Assembly (NCBI GenBank): GCA_015494035.1
Contig: WGBZ01000125.1
Coordinates: 1-7,750, forward strand
Source: Lysobacterales bacterium
Lineage (GTDB): Bacteria; Pseudomonadota; Gammaproteobacteria; Xanthomonadales; Marinicellaceae
DNA length: 7,750 bases
Direction of reading: 5' to 3'
The notes beneath the pieces were generated by a model, which had not been told where the DNA came from, did no database searches, and saw only the letters and a list, made by a program, of their open reading frames with translations. Of this stretch, positions 1-7,750 are shown piece by piece. Both the position numbers and the translations under genes were made by a program. Numbering within the stretch: position 1 is the first letter of the stretch; the number at the start of each line of letters is the position of its first letter.

Positions 1-1088
1 ACCTTGAGCCGGTCAAAACCATTTTCCTGCAGGTCAACTACGCCAAGGCCGAAGAATTGGCCAGCCTCTTGCAGGGAGGTTCAACCGGTGAAGGGGATTC
101 CGGCGGCGGTCAGTCGCTATTGTCTGAACGTGGTAGTGTGGCCTACGACGAACGGACAAATACCCTGCTGATTTCCGACATTCCGTCTCGGCTTAAAATG
201 GTCGAGGAACTGGTCAAGCGACTGGATCGCCCGGTGGAGCAAGTGCAGATTGAATCTCGGATTGTGATTGCCTCGGACAAATTCGGTGAAGAGCTGGGTG
301 TGCGCTTTGGTGTCACCGGTGCCCAGGAAGACAGCAATGGTAATATTCTCAGCATGGGTGGCTCGCTGGAAGGTCTCGACCGCCTCAATAATGCCGCCTT
401 GATCAACCGCCTTTCAGGCAGTGATGGCAGTGGTTTACCAAATTTTGACCCCGATTATTCCGACCCGGGAAACCACATTCAGGGTGCGCCACTGGGTGAA
501 CGTCTGAATGTTAACCTGCCTTCTTCTTCCAACGCCGCCAAATGGGCCTGGAGTATTCTGGCTTCGGATTATTTGCTGGACCTGGAACTGTCTGCCCTGG
601 AAACCGAAGGCAAGGGTGAAGTAATTTCCACGCCGCGTGTGATCACCACCAATCAGAAAGAAGCTGTAATCCAGAAGGGCGTTGAAATTCCTTATGAACA
701 ATCCACCTCCAGTGGCGCTACTTCGGTGCAGTTTAAAAAGGCCGTGCTGGAATTGCGGGTCACGCCCCTGATTACACCGGATGATCGCATCGACCTGACC
801 CTCAAGGTCAGTAAAGATTCTGTTGGCCAGCTGGTGCCCACTTCCCGTGGTGGCACTGTGCCGAGCATTGATACGCGTTCCATAGAAACGCGACTCTTGA
901 TTGAAAATGGCCAGACGGTGGTTCTCGGTGGCGTCTATGAACACGAACGCCGTTCTGATCGCAGCAAGGTTCCGTTTCTTGGAGATCTGCCGGCCATAGG
1001 CACTTTGTTCAGAAACAAGAAAATCTCCAATGACAAGGCCGAGTTGCTAATTTTTGTCACCCCTACCATTATCAAGCAGAACTTCTAA
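1..1088 (+). CDS. pilQ: Type IV pilus secretin PilQ, C-terminal part (5' end outside window)
   Basis: PilQ forms the outer-membrane ring through which the type IV pilus is extruded and withdrawn. The frame is open from base 3, so the gene starts upstream; 361 residues are visible. The first part is the end of a periplasmic N-domain, followed by a Gly/Ser-rich stretch (about bases 81-115) and the PilQ hallmark RGSVAYDERTNTLLISD (from base 129). Next come the segment QIESRIVIASDKFGEELGVRFG, split here at QIESRIVI and following, and the secretin beta-domain. That domain includes GVEIPYEQSTSSGATSVQFK, the secretin signature VPFLGDLPAIGTLFR (bases 969-1013) and the closing strand LLIFVTPTII. The DERTNTLL block points to PilQ rather than a type II GspD. 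The AMIN and STN domains expected upstream are not in the window. The stop codon overlaps the first possible ATG of the next gene. pilMNOP probably lie just upstream, but this cannot be seen. Confidence 0.95.
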   Translation, partial: LEPVKTIFLQVNYAKAEELASLLQGGSTGEGDSGGGQSLLSERGSVAYDERTNTLLISDIPSRLKMVEELVKRLDRPVEQVQIESRIVIASDKFGEELGVRFGVTGAQEDSNGNILSMGGSLEGLDRLNNAALINRLSGSDGSGLPNFDPDYSDPGNHIQGAPLGERLNVNLPSSSNAAKWAWSILASDYLLDLELSALETEGKGEVISTPRVITTNQKEAVIQKGVEIPYEQSTSSGATSVQFKKAVLELRVTPLITPDDRIDLTLKVSKDSVGQLVPTSRGGTVPSIDTRSIETRLLIENGQTVVLGGVYEHERRSDRSKVPFLGDLPAIGTLFRNKKISNDKAELLIFVTPTIIKQNF

Positions 1089-1113
1089 TGAATCATCTTG
1101 ACAGCGAGCAAAC

Positions 1114-1118
1114 GAGGA
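1114..1118 (+). promoter_or_regulatory. Ribosome binding site that favours the internal start at 1124
   Basis: GAGGA lies five bases before the ATG at 1124. The earlier in-frame ATG at 1088 has no comparable purine-rich site before it. Starting at 1124 also gives a compact lipoprotein signal peptide (short basic N-terminus, hydrophobic core, lipobox), which supports this choice. Confidence 0.6.
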
Positions 1119-1123
1119 ATCCC

Positions 1124-3847
1124 ATGTTGAACGCAAGCAAACAGTTAATCACGCTACTGGTCGCCTTACTTTTATTGGCTTCCTGTGGCGGTGGCAGTGG
1201 CTCGGCGCCTTCGGCGACCAATCGTCAGAATCTTAAAATTACATTCAATGCCAACAAAACCTCGTTGCCAACGAATGATTTTGACCACCCGATCACCTTG
1301 GATTCACCTTACGTAGCGCAGGTGAATGTGCGTGTGACCTTTGCCAGTGGGACGCCGGTTCCCGATGGCACTGTGGTCAGTTTTCGTACTTCAGATGCGC
1401 TGATCGCACCGGTTTCCACCCTTGATGACCCGGAAACCACCGATGTGAACGAGTTTGCCACCTATTTCGGTAGTATTACCAATGAGTCCTCTGGCGGTCT
1501 GGCGACTTTTTTTGTGCACAGCCGCAAAACACCCGGTACGGTCACACTGACCGCTTCGGCGACTGACCCGAACAGCGGCCGAACCACCTCAGCCAGCATG
1601 AATTTCACCATTGAGCAGGGTTCTGGCGGCACCGCACCGTTGACCATTAATCCCGACAAGACCCAGATTTCGGTCAACAGTCAGGGCGTGCCCTGGTTCC
1701 CCGGGTCGCCCTATGTGATTCAGGCAAACATTAATTTTGTGGATGCCGCAGGCAACCCGGTGACAGTGACCACGGATTCAGAAACACCGCTGAATGCCAG
1801 CGTTTCTCCCGTTTCCCTGGCCTGTATCCGCCGCCTGGACGACCTGTCAACCGAAGAAGATGAATCAGCCTTATGCCTTGCCAGCACGCCATTTGGCGTT
1901 TCAGCAGGTCAGGGGGTGTTGTATATTGAATCAGGTACCATCCCCGGCACTGGTACACTCAATATTACCGGTACTGATCCCAGCAACAATCAACCGGTTT
2001 CCGCCACGCTGACTTTCGAGGTGGTGGACAGCAGTGTGACAGGTGTCCCCAATAACATCTCCGTGACCAACTCTGGACAGCCCATTTATGTTCAAGGTTC
2101 CGGTGGCAATACCACGGCTCCAGTGAGTGTTCTGGTGACCGATGGCAGCGTGCCGGTTGCTGATCCGGTCAGTGGAGGCAATCGCTGGAACAATGTCCAG
2201 TTTACTTTGAACACGCAACAGACTGCCTCGGGTGAAGAACTCTCTGGAGTGAATGCCCAGGGTCAGACCGTTAGCGGCACCCAGATCAGCCTGGCCACGA
2301 CTTCCGGGGCTGTCAATGCCCTGCTACGCAGTGGCAACAACCCGAACATCGTCACAGTAACGGCCACCGCCGATCGCGCAGACAATAACGTGGATAATGG
2401 CATCCAGGATCCCATTACGGCCACGGGCACCTATACCATCAGTGACGGGCGCATCTGGGCCATCGACATCACCGGCCCGGACACCAACGCCCTGCTGGTT
2501 AACCGGGTCAACCCGGACGTTCAATTGGAAGATGCCAATAACATTGACCCAGACGGTACGTATTCCCTCATTATCAGCGCTACTGCTGTGGACAAGGGCG
2601 GCAATCCGGCCTTGCCCGGCCAGGTGCTGCACTTTGGTTTGATTGACAGCCCATTGCTGGGTTATCCCCAGGCTGGGTCTGGTGTGTTCGCTATTTCAGG
2701 CAACAATGGTGACCCGCAGGAAGGCGGCTTTCTCTTCAGCCAGAATAACGTGGACTTTATCACCACTGCAGGTGGCGTTCAGCCGGGTGATACCTTGATT
2801 GTGTTTGGCGAAGAGTCGCCGGGTAATGAAGACCTGGAAACAGCCGCTTCAGTACAGAGCGTTAACTCATCCACAACCCTGACCATTGCAGAACGATTCA
2901 ATTATAACGACGCCACCGGCACTGTCCGCAATGATGGACCGGTCTTGCCTTTTGTTGTGGGTCGAGCCGTGGACGGTTCAGTGAGTGCCACAGCCACCAC
3001 CGACAATAATGGTGTGGCCACCACCAAAATCACCTACCCGGTTTCCAAACTGGGTAAACTGGCGGCCATTTATGCCGAAGGCACTGGTGCGCCGGCAAAC
3101 GGCCACGCACGCACGGTGACCGATGCAGAAATTATTGCCTATCCGGGTATTTCACAATTCGGTGACAACACGGCTGGACTGGTCGTCTTCCCCAATGTTG
3201 GACCGGGCAATGCCAGTACCAGTGTCACCGTCTGTGCCTACGATGCTCTGGGCAGTGCATTGGCCGGCGTGACAGTCAACTTCGCCTACGTGGGCCCGTC
3301 AGGCACAGGCACCATTGATGGCCAGACCGGTTCTGGAAGCTTCACCAATCCCACTGATGGCAGCGGCTGCACCAGCGGTCAGGTTTCTACCACAGGCATT
3401 GACCCGACCCTGGGTGAGGAGCATGGCTTTAATTTCTTTGCTGGAGGCTTGAATTGTCTGAACCCCGGCGGAGACACTGTGTGCATGTTGCTGTTGGCCA
3501 GTGATCAGGCGCGCCTGGTGGCCAACCCATCCGTGTTGTTTGGTGATCAGTCAGGTACCACTGTGACCCTGACGCTATATGGCTCGGACGGTTCACCGCA
3601 AGCAGGTATTGCCATTAACGGCTCTTGCACCGCCAATGCGCCGTTCAGTGCCACGACAACTCAACCGCCGGTCACCAATGCCGCCGGTCAAACGGCAGCT
3701 GCGGTTACTGCGGATGTGAGTATTCTGGGACAACCAGCAGGATACGCAGAGTGCACTTACACAGCTGCCACCGGTCAATCAGTCACTGTGCCGATTCAGG
3801 GCATTGACTGCAATGGAGTCAGTCCTTTGCCGCCTGGTTGTACCTGA
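1124..3847 (+). CDS. Large predicted lipoprotein with tandem Ig-like (Big-type) domains
   Basis: I do not recognise a named gene. From the ATG at 1124 the product has 907 residues. Residues 1-20 form a signal peptide ending in LASC, so Cys21 should be lipidated, followed by a Gly/Ser linker. The rest is rich in Thr, Ser, Gly, Asn and Val and reads as roughly six beta-sandwich repeats: about 35-163, 172-300, 310-440, 444-673, 674-794 and 795-895. Typical bacterial Ig-like phrases are GTPVPDGTVVSF, GGLATFFVHS and GTVTLTASATD. The fourth unit seems to carry an insertion near residues 523-608. Ten further cysteines occur, eight of them after residue 700, as expected for a disulfide-bonded extracytoplasmic protein. 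An in-frame ATG at 1088 would add 12 residues and overlap the pilQ stop. The gene is probably cotranscribed with pilQ and ends at the hairpin that follows. A surface, adhesion or pilus-associated role is inference from position and fold; no catalytic motif is seen. Confidence 0.85.
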   Translation: MLNASKQLITLLVALLLLASCGGGSGSAPSATNRQNLKITFNANKTSLPTNDFDHPITLDSPYVAQVNVRVTFASGTPVPDGTVVSFRTSDALIAPVSTLDDPETTDVNEFATYFGSITNESSGGLATFFVHSRKTPGTVTLTASATDPNSGRTTSASMNFTIEQGSGGTAPLTINPDKTQISVNSQGVPWFPGSPYVIQANINFVDAAGNPVTVTTDSETPLNASVSPVSLACIRRLDDLSTEEDESALCLASTPFGVSAGQGVLYIESGTIPGTGTLNITGTDPSNNQPVSATLTFEVVDSSVTGVPNNISVTNSGQPIYVQGSGGNTTAPVSVLVTDGSVPVADPVSGGNRWNNVQFTLNTQQTASGEELSGVNAQGQTVSGTQISLATTSGAVNALLRSGNNPNIVTVTATADRADNNVDNGIQDPITATGTYTISDGRIWAIDITGPDTNALLVNRVNPDVQLEDANNIDPDGTYSLIISATAVDKGGNPALPGQVLHFGLIDSPLLGYPQAGSGVFAISGNNGDPQEGGFLFSQNNVDFITTAGGVQPGDTLIVFGEESPGNEDLETAASVQSVNSSTTLTIAERFNYNDATGTVRNDGPVLPFVVGRAVDGSVSATATTDNNGVATTKITYPVSKLGKLAAIYAEGTGAPANGHARTVTDAEIIAYPGISQFGDNTAGLVVFPNVGPGNASTSVTVCAYDALGSALAGVTVNFAYVGPSGTGTIDGQTGSGSFTNPTDGSGCTSGQVSTTGIDPTLGEEHGFNFFAGGLNCLNPGGDTVCMLLLASDQARLVANPSVLFGDQSGTTVTLTLYGSDGSPQAGIAINGSCTANAPFSATTTQPPVTNAAGQTAAAVTADVSILGQPAGYAECTYTAATGQSVTVPIQGIDCNGVSPLPPGCT

Positions 3848-3862
3848 TTCTAATAACAACCT

Positions 3863-3909
3863 ACTAATCACTAAAAAACCCCGCGAGTCGGGGTTTTTTA
3901 GTGATTAGT
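3863..3909. terminator. Bidirectional intrinsic terminator, perfect 21-bp stem with 5-base loop
   Basis: Two 21-base arms (3863-3883 and 3889-3909) are exact reverse complements around the loop CGAGT. The core is CCCCG pairing with CGGGG, flanked by A6 on the left and T6 on the right. Read on either strand this gives a G/C stem followed by a U run, so it should end both the pilQ-lipoprotein transcript and the opposing regulator transcript. It lies in the 95-base spacer between the two convergent stop codons (3847 and 3943). Confidence 0.95.
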
Positions 3910-3942
3910 CAAGGCGGACAATCGGTGTCAGGGGATTGAGCA

Positions 3943-5118
3943 TTAACGAAGAATAATCAGAAACTCCACCTGCTCGTTATTTTTGTCTATGCGGGTCATG
4001 TTGCAGTCATACAGTGTATCGGCGTCAGTGGCAAAGGAGCAAACGAGACTGTCCCGATCAACCAGCTTGTCCAGACGGGTTCCGTTCACCGGCGACAAGT
4101 GGCTGGAATTGGGTTCCTTGTCATAGAAAGAAAGCACTTTGCTCAAGGGCTGCCCAAGCAGGCGGGTGTTTTCCCCGATGACTTTCTTGGCGTGCTTGTT
4201 AAAGAAAGCAATCCGGTTATCTGGATTCACCCCCAGGATAACATCGTGCACCGACTGCAGTACATGCAACAGTTCCTGCTTGCTTTGCAGCAAACCTTTC
4301 TGGGCTTTGACGTGACGGGCCAGCGATGCAATGCGAGCGAGGAAAAGCTCCTTGGCTTCGTTTTTGAACATGCATTCAATGGCACCGGATTCCAGCGCCG
4401 ACTTGATCACGTCATCGCGATAGGTGGCTGTCAGCAAGGCAATCTGTAAATGCCCGTTTTTGTCCAGTTGCCTTAACAACGAGCAGAGCTTATCCCCATT
4501 GGTGTCTGGCAGGTAATAATCCACAATAGCCAGGTCATAAGGATTCTTTTTGGCCAGCTTCAGGGCTTCCAGTGCATTCCTGGCCACATCAACGGCATAG
4601 CCGTTTTCAAGCAACATTTTCTGATACGCGAATCTGACGCTGTAGGAATCATCAACAAACAGAATGCGGATGGACTCAGATTCTGGCCGCGTGCCGGGGC
4701 CTGAATCGTTCTGCAGCGCCTGTTCCAGCATCGCCGGCAACCGGGAAAAATCGGACCAGTTAAGAAATCCGGCAGGCGACGGATCCACTGATCGCAACCC
4801 CTTGGGGTTATCGGTAATGACAATCACCGGGATATGTTTATGACTTTGACTCAGCTGCCGCAGGAATGCCGTGACAGCGGCTGTGTTATTGGCGTTTGAA
4901 CCAATCACCACAGCGTTGACTTTGTCGAAGGCTTTTCTGCTTTTTGGCAGTGCCGGAAAACGCGGAATGGCGCGCAGGGACTTCATGCCGCCGGCCAGCA
5001 GGGTTTGTTTCAGTAGCTGGCTGAAAGTGGCTGACTTCTCGATGATCAGGATGTTGGGTTGACTGGTTTTCACGTCCGGACGCAGGTCTTGGTTTGCCCG
5101 CATGGTGCAATAGGCCAT
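3943..5118 (-). CDS. Response regulator with degenerate receiver, intact receiver and PAS-like domain
   Basis: The 391-residue product (start at 5118) should be a cytoplasmic signalling protein. Residues about 22-134 look like a receiver fold (NILIIEKSATFSQLL; later HIPVIVITD) but the usual acidic pair and phospho-acceptor Asp are absent: the acceptor strand reads NAVVIGSN. Residues 150-267 are a complete receiver (IRILFVDDSYSVRF) with acidic pair Asp156/Asp157, acceptor Asp200 in IVDYYLPDTNG, Thr230 in LLTAT and Lys252 in MFKNE. A helical linker then leads to a PAS-like domain from about 279 (LLHVLQSVHDVILGVNPDNRIAFFN). The protein stops at EQVEFLIILR, where PAS proteins often continue into a GGDEF, EAL, HD-GYP or kinase module, and none follows. 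The frame is open back to a GTG at 5241, but that extension runs over the hemB -10 box. ATG 5103 and TTG 5130 are other possible starts; none has a strong ribosome site. Partner kinase and target are unknown. Confidence 0.88.
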   Translation of the reverse strand: MAYCTMRANQDLRPDVKTSQPNILIIEKSATFSQLLKQTLLAGGMKSLRAIPRFPALPKSRKAFDKVNAVVIGSNANNTAAVTAFLRQLSQSHKHIPVIVITDNPKGLRSVDPSPAGFLNWSDFSRLPAMLEQALQNDSGPGTRPESESIRILFVDDSYSVRFAYQKMLLENGYAVDVARNALEALKLAKKNPYDLAIVDYYLPDTNGDKLCSLLRQLDKNGHLQIALLTATYRDDVIKSALESGAIECMFKNEAKELFLARIASLARHVKAQKGLLQSKQELLHVLQSVHDVILGVNPDNRIAFFNKHAKKVIGENTRLLGQPLSKVLSFYDKEPNSSHLSPVNGTRLDKLVDRDSLVCSFATDADTLYDCNMTRIDKNNEQVEFLIILR

Positions 5119-5183
5119 GGCATTATTCAAGAATTTTCTTCTGGCTTTTGAGAACAGGTTATTTTTCAGCGATAACTGGTGTG

Positions 5184-7123
<1,940 letters not shown>

Positions 7124-7147
7124 TCCCAACCACCACGTTAATAATAG

Positions 7148-7750
7148 TCAGGCTGATGTTTTAGCGGGCCTGGTTGGCGTTTTTGCGGTGGAGTTTTTCT
7201 TTTTTGCGGTCTGGCCTGCGCCGGAACCATCGGTTTTATTTCTGTTGCCGGATTCACTCGGTTTTGGCTGATCGGTTTTTTCCTTGTAGTCGCACAAGTC
7301 GCGAATCACGCATTCGGCGCAGTTGGGTTTACGTGCCTTGCACACGTAGCGGCCATGCAGAATCAGCCAGTGATGCGCGTCTTTTTTGAATTCTGCCGGC
7401 ACCACCTTCAGCAGCTTTTTTTCCACTGCCAGCGGCGTCTTGCCTTTGGCCAGCCCGGTGCGGTTGCTGACGCGGAAAATGTGCGTATCAACGGCGATGG
7501 TGGACTCACCAAAAGCGGTGTTCAGCACCACATTGGCCGTTTTGCGACCTACGCCAGGTAAGGATTCCAGGGCTTCGCGATCACGCGGTACCTCGCCGTT
7601 GTATTTTTCTTCCAGAATTTGTGCGGTCTTGATCAGGTTTTTGGCCTTGGTGTTGAAAAGGCCAATGGTCTTGATGTATTCCTTCAGGCCTTCTTCCCCC
7701 AGGGCCAGCAATTTTTTTGGCGTGTTGGCGACCTTGAACAGCCGGCGCGT
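7148..7750 (-). CDS. nth: Endonuclease III, 5' end outside window, with an added basic tail
   Basis: Nth is a DNA glycosylase and AP lyase that removes oxidised pyrimidines in base-excision repair. The frame stays open to the window edge; 200 residues are visible, beginning [13 protein letters not shown], which matches the interior of the E. coli protein, so roughly 45-50 residues are missing. The helix-hairpin-helix [14 protein letters not shown] carries the catalytic Lys (visible residue 70), and Asp88 lies in VDTHIFRV, 18 residues later as in E. coli Lys120 and Asp138. The 4Fe-4S cluster motif is intact with spacing C-X6-C-X2-C-X5-C. After the usual end near YKEK, about 42 residues follow that are rich in Lys, Thr, Ser and Pro, nearly 40 more than in E. 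coli. No clear terminator separates it from aroE. Confidence 0.97.
   Translation of the reverse strand, partial: TRRLFKVANTPKKLLALGEEGLKEYIKTIGLFNTKAKNLIKTAQILEEKYNGEVPRDREALESLPGVGRKTANVVLNTAFGESTIAVDTHIFRVSNRTGLAKGKTPLAVEKKLLKVVPAEFKKDAHHWLILHGRYVCKARKPNCAECVIRDLCDYKEKTDQPKPSESGNRNKTDGSGAGQTAKKKNSTAKTPTRPAKTSA

Noticed and set aside
435..944. A 169-residue open frame on the - strand inside pilQ.
   Set aside because: It is opposite the strongly conserved secretin domain, has no family resemblance and no ribosome site; it is a shadow frame.
1088..1123. ATG at 1088 as the lipoprotein start, overlapping the pilQ stop as TAATG.
   Set aside because: It would place 12 mostly polar residues before the signal peptide and lacks a ribosome site, while the ATG at 1124 has GAGGA at good spacing. 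It remains possible through translational coupling.
1124..3847. DNA-level tandem repeats within the Ig-like domains.
   Set aside because: The domains resemble each other only in protein pattern; no long near-identical nucleotide repeats were seen, so no repeat feature is reported.

Overview
The window is chromosomal DNA of moderately high G+C, most likely from a gammaproteobacterium. The evidence is a PilQ-type secretin, a metal-site variant of HemB like that of pseudomonads (no zinc cysteine cluster), and an endonuclease III very close to the enterobacterial and pseudomonad form. I cannot name the genus. There is no insertion sequence, phage gene, tRNA, rRNA or CRISPR array. Coding density is high and no gene-free stretch exceeds about 130 bases.

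Layout. (1) Bases 1-3847, + strand: the C-terminal part of the type IV pilus secretin PilQ, then a 907-residue predicted lipoprotein built of immunoglobulin-like beta domains. Its first possible ATG overlaps the pilQ stop codon by one base, so the two are probably one transcript. (2) Bases 3848-3942: a short convergent spacer holding a perfect 47-base hairpin that should stop transcription from both sides. (3) Bases 3943-5118, - strand: a regulator with a degenerate receiver, an intact receiver and a PAS-like domain, but no output domain. (4) Bases 5119-5247: a divergent promoter region with a consensus -10 box for hemB. (5) Bases 5248-7123, + strand: hemB and aroE, overlapping by 11 bases and probably translationally coupled. 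(6) Bases 7148-7750, - strand: nth, whose 5' end lies beyond the window.

How the genes relate. PilQ is the outer-membrane channel of the type IV pilus, and the lipoprotein encoded just after it should also be exported and membrane anchored, so a role at the cell surface or in the pilus system is a reasonable inference. HemB (tetrapyrrole synthesis), AroE (shikimate pathway) and Nth (base-excision repair) are housekeeping enzymes with no direct pathway link. The two-receiver regulator has no recognisable partner here.

The part least explained by known families is the Ig-like lipoprotein in the position after pilQ, where pseudomonads and enterics usually have aroK and aroB. The second is the receiver-receiver-PAS protein that ends where an output domain would normally begin. 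I see no convincing evidence of a wholly new multi-gene system.
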